Source of the DNA: Amaricoccus macauensis
GTDB lineage: Bacteria > Pseudomonadota > Alphaproteobacteria > Rhodobacterales > Rhodobacteraceae
Assembly (NCBI RefSeq): GCF_014201905.1
Contig: NZ_JACHFM010000001.1
Location: 434,001-498,000, forward strand
Direction of reading: 5' to 3'
Length of the DNA stretch: 64,000 nt
Translations under genes and position numbers: made by a program
The notes under the pieces: generated by a model
What the model was told of the DNA's origin: nothing
Database searches by the model: none
What the model saw: the letters and a program-made list of their open reading frames with translations, nothing else
Shown: positions 1-8,855 of the stretch, in pieces
How the letters are laid out: every line of letters starts with the position of its first letter
How positions within the stretch are numbered: the stretch's first letter is position 1

Positions 1-16
1 GCTAGCGAGGACTTAC

Positions 17-310
17 ATGCCAGACACCAGCGACCGCGGGCTCGACCATCACACCCTCGCCGCACTGGCCCGTGAGGTGGAAGACGCCGATCCGATCGCC
101 TGGGGCGGGCTCGCGCTGGACCGGGAAACGGTGTACGATCTCATCGCCTCGCAGATCGCCGAGCTCTTCCAGGGCTACGAGCAGAGCGGCGTGCCCCGCG
201 ACCGGCAGATGCTGATCGCGCTCTCGACGGTGGTGAAGCTCACGGTCGAGAACTTCGTCCTGCACCAGCGGGTGATGCGCGCGGCCGACGCCGAGAGCCG
301 TGACGAGTAG
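17..310 (+). CDS. Hypothetical small helical protein
   Basis: I do not recognise this 97-residue protein. It is acidic and predicted mostly helical, with no signal peptide, membrane segment or Cys cluster. The ATG follows a GCGAGG purine stretch at a reasonable distance. It lies 122 bp upstream of aroQ on the same strand, so it may share a promoter with it, but the window starts just before it and the true upstream context is missing. Codon use matches the surrounding high-GC genes, which supports it being real. Confidence 0.6.
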   Translation: MPDTSDRGLDHHTLAALAREVEDADPIAWGGLALDRETVYDLIASQIAELFQGYEQSGVPRDRQMLIALSTVVKLTVENFVLHQRVMRAADAESRDE

Positions 311-432
311 ACCCGCCGCCGGGGCGACGTCTCCGCGGCGCGAGCCTCGGCGTTTGACCCCGGCACCCGCCCCGCGATAGTCGGACCGGGCGCAATCCGC
401 CCCAGTCCGACATCCCTCCCAATGAGAGACCC

Positions 433-876
433 ATGCCCAACCTCGTCTACGTCCTGAACGGCCCGAACCTGAACCTGCTCGGCAAGCGCCAGCCGCACAT
501 CTACGGCCACGAGACGCTGGCCGACGTCGAGCGCGACTGCACTGCCCTGGCCACCGAACTCGGCCTCGAGGTGCGCTTCCTGCAATCGAACTGGGAGGGC
601 CAGATCATCGACTGGATCCACGAGGCCCGCGAGACCGCCGTCGGCATCGTGATCAACCCCGGTGCCTTCACCCACACCTCGGTGGCGATCATGGACGCGC
701 TCAACACCTTCGAGGGCACGGTGATCGAGGTGCACATCTCGAACGTCCACAAGCGCGAGAGCTTCCGCCACCACTCCTACATGTCGCTGCGCGCCGACGG
801 GATCATCGTCGGCTGCGGCACGCAGGGCTACCAGCTCGGCCTGCGCCGCATCGGCGCGCTCGTCGCCGCCGCCTGA
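433..876 (+). CDS. aroQ: Type II 3-dehydroquinate dehydratase
   Basis: The enzyme dehydrates 3-dehydroquinate to 3-dehydroshikimate in the shikimate pathway, as a cytoplasmic dodecamer in this family. Its 147 residues are the usual length. The N-terminus reads [19 protein letters not shown], carrying the family signature with Arg19 and the catalytic Tyr24. The mid-protein NPGAFTHTS and the [11 protein letters not shown] block holding the catalytic His are also intact. In many alphaproteobacteria aroQ precedes accB/accC, but here it is followed by a convergent DUF6314 gene, so the usual neighbourhood is not kept. Confidence 0.97.
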   Translation: MPNLVYVLNGPNLNLLGKRQPHIYGHETLADVERDCTALATELGLEVRFLQSNWEGQIIDWIHEARETAVGIVINPGAFTHTSVAIMDALNTFEGTVIEVHISNVHKRESFRHHSYMSLRADGIIVGCGTQGYQLGLRRIGALVAAA

Positions 877-898
877 GCCCGACCCGCGCGCCCCGCCT

Positions 899-1333
899 TC
901 ACGGCGCGGGTGCGTAGCGGCTCACCATGGCATAGTCCTTCCGCGGCCCGCTCACCCGCCACTCGGCGAGCCACCGGGGCCAGCCGCGGAAGTCGTAGCG
1001 CACGCGGTAGAGATCCGGGTCGCAGGCGTGCACCGCGCCGGGCGTCGGCTCCTCCGCGTCGATGCGGTGAAAGAACCCCCCGTCCTCGAAGAAGACATCG
1101 ATCGTCCCCGCGCCGCCGTCCTTCCAGAGATAGCGCCGGCTCGCGGCCATCGGCGCCGCGCCTTCGAGCATCAGCGTCCCGGTCTCGACGTAGAGGAGCC
1201 CGTCCGCCCCCGCATCAGGCGCCCCCTCGAACACCGCCTCTCCGGTGAAGCGGCCGGCCCGGCCCGCGCGCACGTCCTCGATCTCCCGCTCGATCCGCCA
1301 GCGCCCCACGAAGGACCTGAGCTCCATTCCCAC
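899..1333 (-). CDS. DUF6314 family protein
   Basis: This 144-residue protein looks like the DUF6314 family of small alphaproteobacterial proteins. It begins with a FVGRWRIEREI block, contains an aromatic YLWKDGGAGTIDVFFEDGGFFHRI core typical of a lipocalin-like barrel, and ends with a conserved YDFRGWPRW stretch. No signal peptide is visible. The biochemical role of the family is unknown to me. It stands alone, convergent with aroQ and divergent from purB, so context says little about its function. Confidence 0.75.
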   Translation of the reverse strand: MGMELRSFVGRWRIEREIEDVRAGRAGRFTGEAVFEGAPDAGADGLLYVETGTLMLEGAAPMAASRRYLWKDGGAGTIDVFFEDGGFFHRIDAEEPTPGAVHACDPDLYRVRYDFRGWPRWLAEWRVSGPRKDYAMVSRYAPAP

Positions 1334-1414
1334 CTCGCTTGTGCCGCCCCGCCGCCTTCAGTATCAGACCGCAACCCCCAACCGAAGCCGACCGGAACCC
1401 GAAAGGCCACCCCG

Positions 1415-2719
1415 ATGATCCCGCGCTATTCCCGCCCCGAGATGGTCAAGATCTGGGAGCCGGCCACCCGCTTCCGCATCTGGTTCGAGATCGAGGCGCA
1501 CGCCGCGGACGCCCAGGCCGAGCTCGGCGTCATCCCGAAGGAAGCCGCCGCCGCGATCTGGAAGGCCCGGGACGTGGAATTCGACGTGGCCCGCATCGAC
1601 GAGATCGAGGCGGTGACGAAGCATGACGTCATCGCGTTCCTCACCCACCTTGCCGAGCACGTGGGCGATGACGCGCGCTTCGTCCACCAGGGCATGACCT
1701 CTTCGGACGTGCTCGACACCTGCCTCAACGTCCAGCTCGTCCGCGCCTCGGACATCCTGCTCGCCGACCTCGACGCGCTTCTCGCCGCCCTGAAGCGCCG
1801 CGCCTACGAGCACAAGGACAGCGTCACCATCGGGCGCAGCCACGGCATTCACGCCGAGCCCACGACCTTCGGCGTGAAGCTCGCTCAGGCCTACGCCGAG
1901 TTCACCCGCGCGAAACACCGCCTCGAAGCCGCCCGCGCCGAAGTCGCGACCTGCGCCATCTCCGGCGCCGTCGGCAGCTTCGCGAACATCGACCCGGCCG
2001 TCGAGGAGCACGTGGCGAAGGCCATGGGCCTGACGCCCGAGCCGGTCTCGACGCAGGTGATCCCGCGCGACCGCCACGCGATGTTCTTCGCCACGCTCGG
2101 CGTGGTCGCCTCGTCGATCGAGCGCCTCGCCATCGAGATCCGCCACCTGCAGCGCACCGAGGTGCTGGAGGCGGAGGAGTACTTCGCCCCCGGACAGAAG
2201 GGCTCGTCGGCGATGCCGCACAAGCGCAACCCGGTCCTGACCGAGAACCTGACGGGCCTCGCCCGCCTCGTGCGCATGGCGGTGGTGCCCGCGATGGAGA
2301 ACGTCGCCCTCTGGCACGAGCGCGACATCTCGCATTCCTCCGTCGAGCGGATGATCGGCCCGGATGCGACGATCACGCTGGACTTCGCCCTCGCGCGGCT
2401 GACCGGCGTCATCGACAAGCTCGTCGTCTACCCGGAGACCATGCTGCGGAACATGAACAAGTTCCGCGGCCTCATCCACTCGCAGCGCGTGCTGCTGGCG
2501 CTCACCCAGAAGGGCGTCAGCCGCGAAGACAGCTACCGGCTGGTCCAGCGCAACGCCATGAAGGTCTGGGAAGAGGGCAAGGACTTCCAGGAAGAGCTTC
2601 TCGCCGATCAGGACGTGCGCGCCGCGCTCTCGGAGGACGAAATCGGCGCGCTCTTCGATCTCGCCCACCACACGAAGCACGTGGACACGATCTTCGCCCG
2701 GGTGTTCGGCGACGCCTGA
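1415..2719 (+). CDS. purB: Adenylosuccinate lyase
   Basis: PurB cleaves SAICAR to AICAR plus fumarate, and adenylosuccinate to AMP plus fumarate. The ATG at 1415 gives 434 residues starting MIPRYSRPEM, which matches the family; the frame is open farther upstream but that extension would run through the divergent DUF6314 gene. The fumarase/lyase signature SSAMPHKRNP lies at about residues 264-273, and the TSSDVLDT and GRSHGIHAEP substrate-binding blocks are present. It sits near purC-purS-purQ but is separated from them by the oppositely oriented ATPase zeta gene. Confidence 0.97.
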   Translation: MIPRYSRPEMVKIWEPATRFRIWFEIEAHAADAQAELGVIPKEAAAAIWKARDVEFDVARIDEIEAVTKHDVIAFLTHLAEHVGDDARFVHQGMTSSDVLDTCLNVQLVRASDILLADLDALLAALKRRAYEHKDSVTIGRSHGIHAEPTTFGVKLAQAYAEFTRAKHRLEAARAEVATCAISGAVGSFANIDPAVEEHVAKAMGLTPEPVSTQVIPRDRHAMFFATLGVVASSIERLAIEIRHLQRTEVLEAEEYFAPGQKGSSAMPHKRNPVLTENLTGLARLVRMAVVPAMENVALWHERDISHSSVERMIGPDATITLDFALARLTGVIDKLVVYPETMLRNMNKFRGLIHSQRVLLALTQKGVSREDSYRLVQRNAMKVWEEGKDFQEELLADQDVRAALSEDEIGALFDLAHHTKHVDTIFARVFGDA

Positions 2720-2746
2720 GCGCGAGGCCGGAAAATGCAGATGCCC

Positions 2747-2762
2747 GGGCCGTTGCCGGCCC
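2747..2762. terminator. Possible hairpin terminator between purB and atp zeta
   Basis: GGGCCG and CGGCCC form a 6-bp stem around a TTGC loop, between the convergent ends of purB and the zeta-subunit gene. There is no following T-run on either strand, so it may be a processing or pausing hairpin and not a strong intrinsic terminator. Confidence 0.35.
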
Positions 2763-2821
2763 CCGCCATCGAAACCGTCAGGGGACAAGGCAGGCGGCGA
2801 TGCGCCCGGCCGGGGAGACCC

Positions 2822-3142
2822 CTACTCCTTGAACTCGCTCACCAGCTGTTCCTTGGCAACGGCGAGAAGCTCGACCATCTTCGAGCGGATCGTCGTCTCA
2901 TCCGCCTTGTCGCCAAGGTCGCCCGCGACCTTGCGGTAGACGTCGTGGTCGCCGCTCTCCTCGAAGTCCGACTTCACGACTTCGCGCGCATATTCGTCCG
3001 CCGCCTCGCCGGTCTTGCCGAGCAGGCCCGCCGCCCAGAGGCCGAGCAGCCGGTTGCGCCGGGCAACGGCCTTGAACTGCATCTCCTCGTCGTAGGCGAA
3101 CTTGTTCTCGAAGCCCCGTTCCCGGTCGTCGAACGTCGTCAT
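2822..3142 (-). CDS. F1F0-ATPase inhibitor subunit zeta (DUF1476)
   Basis: This 106-residue protein belongs to DUF1476, the alphaproteobacterial zeta subunit that blocks ATP hydrolysis by the F1 sector, as characterised in Paracoccus denitrificans. The sequence [21 protein letters not shown] is the hallmark N-terminus, where the inhibitory helix lies. A four-helix C-terminal bundle follows ([14 protein letters not shown] through [10 protein letters not shown]). It is monocistronic and divergent from purC. The family is restricted to alphaproteobacteria, so this gene is good evidence for the host lineage. Confidence 0.93.
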   Translation of the reverse strand: MTTFDDRERGFENKFAYDEEMQFKAVARRNRLLGLWAAGLLGKTGEAADEYAREVVKSDFEESGDHDVYRKVAGDLGDKADETTIRSKMVELLAVAKEQLVSEFKE

Positions 3143-3238
3143 CGCGCGCTCCTCACATAAAAAGCATCTCGGTGACCGCTATCACGGCGGCCGTGCGGCT
3201 CGCGAAGGAGATAATCAATCGACCTCGCTCCCACAAGC

Positions 3239-3277
3239 GGCAGGAGGTCCCCGCCAGCAAGGGAGCTTGCTCCTGCC
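3239..3277 (+). promoter_or_regulatory. Nested inverted repeat upstream of purC
   Basis: An outer stem GGCAGG (3239-3244) pairs with CCTGCC (3272-3277). An inner stem AGCAAG (3256-3261) pairs with CTTGCT (3266-3271) around a GGAG loop. The inner right arm overlaps a possible -35 of the purC promoter, so an operator role is as likely as an RNA hairpin. Confidence 0.4.
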
Positions 3278-3293
3278 GGCCCCGAGGTATAGT
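3266..3293 (+). promoter_or_regulatory. Putative purC promoter
   Basis: A -10-like TATAGT at 3288-3293 lies 16 bp after CTTGCT at 3266-3271. The spacing is right and the -35 match is weak. It is about 65 bp upstream of the purC ATG, in the divergent region shared with the ATPase zeta gene. Confidence 0.4.
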
Positions 3294-3359
3294 TACCCTT
3301 CTAACCGGGAGGGACGGGCATTCCGCTCAGTCCTCCCTTGCGCGTTTCTGGAGACAGGT

Positions 3360-4124
3360 ATGGCCCGACGCAGGCTGGTTTACGAGGGCAAGGCCAAGAT
3401 TCTTTACGAAGGTCCAGAGCCGGATACCCTGATCCAGTATTTCAAGGACGAGGCAACCGCCTTCAACGCTCAGAAGAAGGCGACCATCGAAGGCAAGGGC
3501 GTCCTCAACAACCGGCTTTCCGAGCATTTCATGACGGGGCTGAACGCGGTCGGCGTGCCGACGCACTTCATCCGCCGTCTCAACATGCGCGAGCAACTGA
3601 TCCGTCTGGTGGAGATGATCCCGCTCGAGGTCGTGGTTCGCAACTACGCCGCCGGGTCGCTCTCGAAGCGCCTCGGCATTCCCGAGGGTCAGCAGCTGCC
3701 GCGCCCGATCATCGAGTTCTACTACAAGGACGACGCGCTCGGCGACCCGCTGGTCTCCGAGGAGCACGTCATCGCCTTCAACTGGGCGAGCCAGCAGGAC
3801 ATCGACGACATGATCGCGCTCGCGCTCCGCGTGAACGACTTCCTGAGCGGCATGTTCCTCGGTGTCGGCATCCGGCTCGTCGACTTCAAGATCGAGATCG
3901 GCCGGGTTTATGACGGCGACTTCCAGCGCCTGATCGTCGCCGACGAGATCTCGCCCGACAGCTGCCGCCTCTGGGACGTCGAGACGGGCCGCAAGCTCGA
4001 CAAGGACGTGTTCCGCCAGGATCTCGGCAATCTTTCGGATGCCTACACCGAGGTCGCGAAGCGCCTCGGCGTCCTGCCCAAGACCAACGGTCGCGCCCAC
4101 TCGGGCCCGAAGCTCGTCAACTGA
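3360..4124 (+). CDS. purC: Phosphoribosylaminoimidazole-succinocarboxamide synthase
   Basis: SAICAR synthetase joins CAIR to aspartate using ATP, step seven of IMP synthesis. The ATG at 3360 gives 254 residues beginning [18 protein letters not shown], the standard family start with the ATP-binding GKAK. The SAICAR signature segments [20 protein letters not shown] and [10 protein letters not shown] are present, as is [12 protein letters not shown]. Longer upstream frame is ignored because it runs through the promoter region. It is followed after 17 bp by purS and then purQ, the common alphaproteobacterial order. Confidence 0.97.
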   Translation: MARRRLVYEGKAKILYEGPEPDTLIQYFKDEATAFNAQKKATIEGKGVLNNRLSEHFMTGLNAVGVPTHFIRRLNMREQLIRLVEMIPLEVVVRNYAAGSLSKRLGIPEGQQLPRPIIEFYYKDDALGDPLVSEEHVIAFNWASQQDIDDMIALALRVNDFLSGMFLGVGIRLVDFKIEIGRVYDGDFQRLIVADEISPDSCRLWDVETGRKLDKDVFRQDLGNLSDAYTEVAKRLGVLPKTNGRAHSGPKLVN

Positions 4125-4141
4125 AGAAGAAGGCCCCCCGC

Positions 4142-4381
4142 ATGAAGGCGCGCGTCCACGTCACCCTGAAGCCCGGCGTTCTCGACCCCCAGGGCGAGGC
4201 GGTCCGGCACGCCCTCGGCTCGCTCGGCTTCGACGGGGTGGGCGAGGTGCGCATCGGCAAGGTGATCGAGGTGGAGCTTGACGGTGCCGATCCGGCCGCC
4301 GCCGAGGGCCGCGTCCGCGAGATGTGCGAGAAGCTGCTCGCCAATACCGTGATCGAGAATTACGCGGTGGAGATCTCATGA
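4142..4381 (+). CDS. purS: Phosphoribosylformylglycinamidine synthase subunit PurS
   Basis: PurS is the small structural subunit of the three-part FGAM synthetase, bridging PurL and PurQ and helping move ammonia. At 79 residues it has the normal length; [21 protein letters not shown] and the [11 protein letters not shown] end are diagnostic. Its stop overlaps the purQ start as ATGA (4378-4381), indicating translational coupling. The large subunit gene purL is not in this window. Confidence 0.95.
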   Translation: MKARVHVTLKPGVLDPQGEAVRHALGSLGFDGVGEVRIGKVIEVELDGADPAAAEGRVREMCEKLLANTVIENYAVEIS

Positions 4382-5058
4382 GCCTCAGGGCCGGCGTCAT
4401 CGTCTTTCCCGGATCGAATTGCGACCGCGACCTCGCCGTCGCCCTGCGGGGCGCCGGCGCCGACGTGACGATGATCTGGCACAAGGACAGCTCCCTGCCC
4501 TCCGGCCTCGATCTCGTGGCGGTGCCCGGCGGCTTTTCCTTTGGCGACTATCTGCGCTGCGGCGCGATCGCCGCGCGCTCGCCCGTCATGCGCGCCGTCA
4601 GCGACTTCGCCCACGCCGGGGGCCACGTGCTCGGCGTCTGCAACGGCTTTCAGGTGCTGATCGAGGCGGGCCTGCTGCCCGGCGCGCTCATGCGCAACGC
4701 GGGCCTGCGCTTCGTCTGCGCCCCGGCCGCCCTCGAAGTCGCGACCACCGACAGCCCGTTCACCCGCGACTTCCGCAAGGGCGAGACCGTCACCTTCCCG
4801 ATCGCCCACCATGACGGCAACTACATCGCCGATCCCACGACGCTGGCCCGCCTCGAAGGCGACGACCGCGTCGCCTTCCGCTACGCGGTGAACCCCAACG
4901 GCTCGGCCGACTCGATCGCCGGCATCCTCTCCGCGAACCGCCGCGTCCTCGGCCTCATGCCGCACCCCGAACGGGCCGCAGACCCGGCCCACGGGGGCAC
5001 TGACGGCATTCGGTTCTTCGCCGGCCTCGCGGCTCTGACCGCTCCGGCCGGGGCCTGA
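4378..5058 (+). CDS. purQ: Phosphoribosylformylglycinamidine synthase subunit PurQ
   Basis: PurQ is the class I glutamine amidotransferase subunit that feeds ammonia to PurL. The protein is 226 residues. The nucleophile is Cys88 in GVCNGFQ, and the catalytic His-Glu pair is in LMPHPERA near the C-terminus. The N-terminal [12 protein letters not shown] and the [16 protein letters not shown] oxyanion segment are typical. The start codon overlaps the purS stop. Only 11 bp separate its stop from the dctB-like gene, so read-through into the two-component genes is possible. Confidence 0.97.
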   Translation: MSLRAGVIVFPGSNCDRDLAVALRGAGADVTMIWHKDSSLPSGLDLVAVPGGFSFGDYLRCGAIAARSPVMRAVSDFAHAGGHVLGVCNGFQVLIEAGLLPGALMRNAGLRFVCAPAALEVATTDSPFTRDFRKGETVTFPIAHHDGNYIADPTTLARLEGDDRVAFRYAVNPNGSADSIAGILSANRRVLGLMPHPERAADPAHGGTDGIRFFAGLAALTAPAGA

Positions 5059-5069
5059 GGGCGCCGGCC

Positions 5070-6818
5070 GTGGCCGCGGATATCATCCCCGCCCGTCACC
5101 CGAGCCGCCTCTGGATGCGCCTCGGGCTGCTCGCCTCGGCGATCGTCATGGCGCTCGTCATCTGGGCGAGCCACGCCTACCTCACCCGCGCCTTCAGCGA
5201 GGACCAGGACGCCGACGCGACGGTCCGCGCCACGCTCTACGCCGGCTCGATCCAGTCGACCATGCAGCGCCACTCCGTCGTGCCGCTGCTCCTCGCCCGC
5301 GACCCGATCCTCATGACGGCGCTGCACACCAACGAGTATCAGGCCGCCGAAGAGCGCCTGAGGCGGTTCAAGGAAGAGATCGGCGCCGGCTCGATCTTCA
5401 TCCTCGACGCCGACGGCCGCATCGTCGCCGCCTCCGACGCCCGGCCACGCGAACAGTACGACGGCGACAAGGCCTACTTCACCGCCGCCAAGGCCGACAC
5501 CGGCACCGTCTTCTCTATCATCGAGAACGACGATGGCGCCTACTCCTTCCACTACGCCCGGCGCATCGTCGAGAACGACAGACTGATCGGCGTCGTGGTC
5601 GTCACCGTCGATCTCGGCGCCCACGAAGAAGGCTGGCGCCGCGCCGGCGTCAAGGTCGTCGTCACCGACAGCGACGATCAGGTCCTGCTCGCCTCCGAAC
5701 CGTACTGGAACCAGAAGACCCTCTCGAACCTGCTCGCGCCCGGCCCCGACCCCTCCCGCGTGCTCCGCGCCCTGCAGGAGGCGCGCAAGAGCTTCGGCTC
5801 ACCCTCCTACGTCTACATCAACGGCACGCCGCATCTCGTCGCCGAGGTGCCCGTGGGCTTTCGCAACTGGCGCCTCACCTACTTCGCGACCCTCGAGGAC
5901 GTGCGCGCCCGGGTGAACGCGGTCCTGTCGCTCATCATCATGGTGCTGGCGCTGCTCCTCGCGCTCGGCTTCTACCTGCTCTCGCGGCGCACCCGCGCCG
6001 AGAGCCGCCGCATCCAGCGCGAGTCCGAGGAGCTGCGCGTCCTGAACCGCCGCCTCTCCGCCGAGATCGGTGCGAGAAAACGCGTGGAAAAAGACCTCAA
6101 GGACGCCGAACAGAGCCTCGAACAGGCCTCGAAACTCGCAGCCCTCGGCCAGATGTCCGCCGCCGTCAGCCACGAGCTGAACCAGCCCCTCGCCGCCATG
6201 AAGACCTACCTGGCCGGCGCGCGGCTGCTCCTGACCCGCCGCCGCCCCGAGGAGGCGCTCACCAGCTTCCAGCGCATCGACGACCTGATCGACCGCATGG
6301 GCAGCATCACCAAGCAACTCAAGTCCTACGCGCGGAAAGGCGACCTCGACGTCGAGGCCGTCGATCTGCGCGACAGCGTGCGCACCGCGCTCGCCATGAT
6401 GGCACCGCAGCTCGGCAAGATGGCGGTGTCGATCCAGACCACCCTGCCGTCCGAGCCGGCGGTGGTGATGGCCGACCCGCTCCGCATCGAGCAGATCATC
6501 GTGAACCTGCTGCGCAACGCCCTCGACGCGGTGCGAAGCCGCGACACGAAGGAAATCAAGATCCTGCTGATCGCGACCGGCGAGACCATCCTGCTCTCGA
6601 TCGAGGACAACGGGACGGGCCTTCGCGATCCCGGAAAGCTCTTCGAACCCTTCTACACCACAAAGAAACCCGGGGAGGGCCTCGGGCTCGGCCTCGCCAT
6701 CTCCGCGGGCTTCGCCGCGGAGCTCGGCGGCCGGCTCGTCGCCCGAAACGCACCGGACGCAGGCGCAGTCTTCGAACTGGTCCTGCCCCGCGCCCGCGCC
6801 GCCCAGGCTGCCGAGTGA
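5070..6818 (+). CDS. dctB: DctB-type sensor histidine kinase
   Basis: A membrane sensor kinase of the DctB class, which in relatives senses C4-dicarboxylates. A membrane segment near residues 16-36 is followed by a periplasmic double-Cache-like domain of about 250 residues, a second membrane segment near 288-312, a coiled-coil linker and the catalytic core. His368 lies in SAAVSHELNQPLA; the N box has Asn483 (NLLRNALDA), then IEDNGTGL and GLGLGLAIS. The start used is GTG at 5070; ATG at 5115 is possible. It pairs with the regulator 6 bp downstream. No dctA or TRAP transporter is nearby, so the substrate is inferred only from family. Confidence 0.88.
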   Translation: MAADIIPARHPSRLWMRLGLLASAIVMALVIWASHAYLTRAFSEDQDADATVRATLYAGSIQSTMQRHSVVPLLLARDPILMTALHTNEYQAAEERLRRFKEEIGAGSIFILDADGRIVAASDARPREQYDGDKAYFTAAKADTGTVFSIIENDDGAYSFHYARRIVENDRLIGVVVVTVDLGAHEEGWRRAGVKVVVTDSDDQVLLASEPYWNQKTLSNLLAPGPDPSRVLRALQEARKSFGSPSYVYINGTPHLVAEVPVGFRNWRLTYFATLEDVRARVNAVLSLIIMVLALLLALGFYLLSRRTRAESRRIQRESEELRVLNRRLSAEIGARKRVEKDLKDAEQSLEQASKLAALGQMSAAVSHELNQPLAAMKTYLAGARLLLTRRRPEEALTSFQRIDDLIDRMGSITKQLKSYARKGDLDVEAVDLRDSVRTALAMMAPQLGKMAVSIQTTLPSEPAVVMADPLRIEQIIVNLLRNALDAVRSRDTKEIKILLIATGETILLSIEDNGTGLRDPGKLFEPFYTTKKPGEGLGLGLAISAGFAAELGGRLVARNAPDAGAVFELVLPRARAAQAAE

Positions 6819-6824
6819 TGGAAC

Positions 6825-8168
6825 ATGAGTGAAAAATCAAAAGTCGCGATCATCGACGATGAAGCCGACATGCGGGAAAGCGTCTCGCAGTGGCTCGAAC
6901 TCTCGGGTTTCGAGCCCGTCACCTTCGAGGCGGCCGAGCCCGCGCTGAAGGTGATCGGCCCGGACTTCCCCGGCGTCGTCATCACCGACATCCGCATGCC
7001 GGGCATGGACGGCATGGCGCTCCTGCGCCGGCTCCAGTCGGTCGACCCCGGCCTTCCGGTCATCCTGATGACTGGCCACGGCGACGTGCCCATGGCGGTC
7101 GAGGCCATGCGGATCGGCGCCTACGACTTCATGGAGAAGCCGTTCGACCCCGACCGGCTGGCCGAGCTCTGCCACAAGGGCGGCGAAGCCCGCGCCCGCA
7201 CCCTCGAGACCCGGGCGCTGCGCCGCGAGCTCTCCGACGGCAACGTCGTCATGCGCCGGCTCATGGGGTCGAGCCCGCTCATCGAGCGGCTGCGCGAGAC
7301 AATCCTCGACGTCGCCCAGGCCGACGGCCACGTCCTCGTCCTCGGCGAGACCGGCACCGGCAAGAGCCTCATCGCCAAGGCACTGCACGCCTCCGGGCCG
7401 CGCGGTGCGAAGCCCTTCATCACGCTCAACTGCTCCTCGATCGCGCCCGACCTCATCGAGCCAATCCTCTTCGGCGCGCCCGACTGGCCCGAGAAGCCGT
7501 TCATCGATCAGGCCGAAGGCGGCACGCTCTGCCTCGAGAACATCGAGGCGCTGCCCATCGCCGCGCAGGCCCGGCTGCTCGATGCGATCAACGCCAACGA
7601 CACGGTGACCGGCGGCGCCCGCCACAACGTGCGCATCATCGCCGTGTCGAGCCGCCTCGCCAACGGCACGCCGCCGGCCGAGGTGCTGCGCGACGATCTC
7701 TACTTCCGCCTCGCCGGCCTCGTGATCGAGGCCCCGCCACTGCGCGCCCGCGGCGAGGACATCCTGATGCTCTTCTCGCACTTCACCGTGCAGTTCGCCG
7801 AGGAATACGGCTGCGAGCCGCCGACACTCGGCGCGGGCGACGCCGCCAACCTCGTGCAGGCGCCGTGGCCCGGCAACATCCGCCAGCTCATCAACCTCGC
7901 CGAGCGCGCCGTGCTTCAGGCCCGCCGCGGCGAGAGCAATATCTCGGCGCTCTTGATCGACGACGGCTTCCAGGCTCCGGCGATCCCGCTCGACGCGGAA
8001 AAGCCGCTGAAGGAGCACGTGGACGCCTTCGAGAAGATGCTCATCGACCACGCGCTGCGCCGCAACCAGGGCAACGTCTCCGCCGTCATGGCCGAACTCG
8101 CCCTGCCCCGCCGCACGCTGAACGAGAAGATGGCGAAGTACGGCCTCAGCCGGCAGGACTACCTCTGA
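6825..8168 (+). CDS. dctD: DctD-type response regulator with degenerate AAA+ domain
   Basis: A 447-residue NtrC/DctD-class regulator. The receiver domain (1-120) carries phospho-acceptor Asp55 in VVITDIRMPGMDG. A central AAA+ domain has an intact Walker A, GETGTGKS (174-181, Lys180), and the C-terminus has a Fis-type helix-turn-helix. Two features are abnormal. The stretch after LFG (215-217), where sigma-54 activators carry GAFTGA, reads APDWPEKPFIDQA. The Walker B segment reads GGTLCLENIEAL where GGTLFLDEI is usual, so the Asp-Glu pair is Glu238-Asn239. It is therefore unlikely to act as a classical sigma-54 ATPase. It probably receives phosphate from the upstream kinase. Confidence 0.87.
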   Translation: MSEKSKVAIIDDEADMRESVSQWLELSGFEPVTFEAAEPALKVIGPDFPGVVITDIRMPGMDGMALLRRLQSVDPGLPVILMTGHGDVPMAVEAMRIGAYDFMEKPFDPDRLAELCHKGGEARARTLETRALRRELSDGNVVMRRLMGSSPLIERLRETILDVAQADGHVLVLGETGTGKSLIAKALHASGPRGAKPFITLNCSSIAPDLIEPILFGAPDWPEKPFIDQAEGGTLCLENIEALPIAAQARLLDAINANDTVTGGARHNVRIIAVSSRLANGTPPAEVLRDDLYFRLAGLVIEAPPLRARGEDILMLFSHFTVQFAEEYGCEPPTLGAGDAANLVQAPWPGNIRQLINLAERAVLQARRGESNISALLIDDGFQAPAIPLDAEKPLKEHVDAFEKMLIDHALRRNQGNVSAVMAELALPRRTLNEKMAKYGLSRQDYL

Positions 8169-8189
8169 CCTCGGGAAACGGCGGCGACG

Positions 8190-8855
8190 TCAGCGCCGCC
8201 GGTGAGCCTCGATCATCGCCGCAATGGCGTCAAAGCCATTCGCCCGTGCGTGATCGAGGGCCGTCTGGCCGTTGCCGTCCGGGATATCCGCATCTGCACC
8301 GGCATCGAGCAGCGCCCTGACGATTTGCTGTGGCGTCGGACCGCCATCGGTCAGGATCACAGCCTCGAGCAGTGCGGTCCAGCCGAGATCGTTGACGTGG
8401 TTCACGTCGACACCCGCCGCGATGAGCAACTGCACTGCCTCCGGGTGCCCCTTCTCGGCCGCCGGAATGAGTGCCGTGCCACCATAGCGATTGGTGCTCG
8501 CCAGATCGGCGCCGTGCGCGAGGATCAGCTTCAATATCTCGACCCGGCCATGGGCGCCCGCCACGAGAAACGGGCTGTCCATGATCGCGTCCCTGGCATT
8601 TACGTCGGCACCGGCATCGATCAGTTGGCCAGCTGCGTCGGCATTGTCGTTCCACACCGCCACCAGCAGCGCGGTGCGGCCGCGGTCGTCGCGCTCATCG
8701 ACCGGCTCGCCCGCGGCCAGCGCCCGCTCCAATGCGGCGCTGTCATTCGCGACAACCGCGTCCAGAACCGATGCTGCTGCACTCGCTGCCGTCATGACCA
8801 GCGCCCCCAGTACGTTCAGAAGCCGAGTGGACCATCGACGCCCGCGGTTTGCCAT
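8190..8855 (-). CDS. Exported ankyrin repeat protein
   Basis: This 221-residue protein has a basic N-terminus and a hydrophobic stretch (RLLNVLGALVMTAASAAA) that looks like a signal peptide, followed by about five ankyrin repeats. Repeat signatures such as GRTALLVAVWN, AGADVNARD, GGTALIPAAEKGH and GWTALLEAV are clear. It probably acts in the periplasm as a protein-binding scaffold; the partner is unknown. Its ATG overlaps the stop of the upstream SDR gene as TGATG at 8853-8857, so the two are translationally coupled, an unusual pairing. Confidence 0.85.
   Translation of the reverse strand: MANRGRRWSTRLLNVLGALVMTAASAAASVLDAVVANDSAALERALAAGEPVDERDDRGRTALLVAVWNDNADAAGQLIDAGADVNARDAIMDSPFLVAGAHGRVEILKLILAHGADLASTNRYGGTALIPAAEKGHPEAVQLLIAAGVDVNHVNDLGWTALLEAVILTDGGPTPQQIVRALLDAGADADIPDGNGQTALDHARANGFDAIAAMIEAHRRR

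Noticed and set aside
1364-2788. A 474-codon antisense frame over purB
   Set aside because: Its composition mirrors the third-position GC of purB; purB is unambiguous and the antisense protein has no recognisable domain.
2735-3160. A 141-codon plus-strand frame opposite the ATPase zeta gene
   Set aside because: The opposite strand encodes a well-known family over the same bases.
3102-3359. Upstream extension of purC
   Set aside because: The extra residues have no similarity to SAICAR synthetase and cover the divergent promoter.
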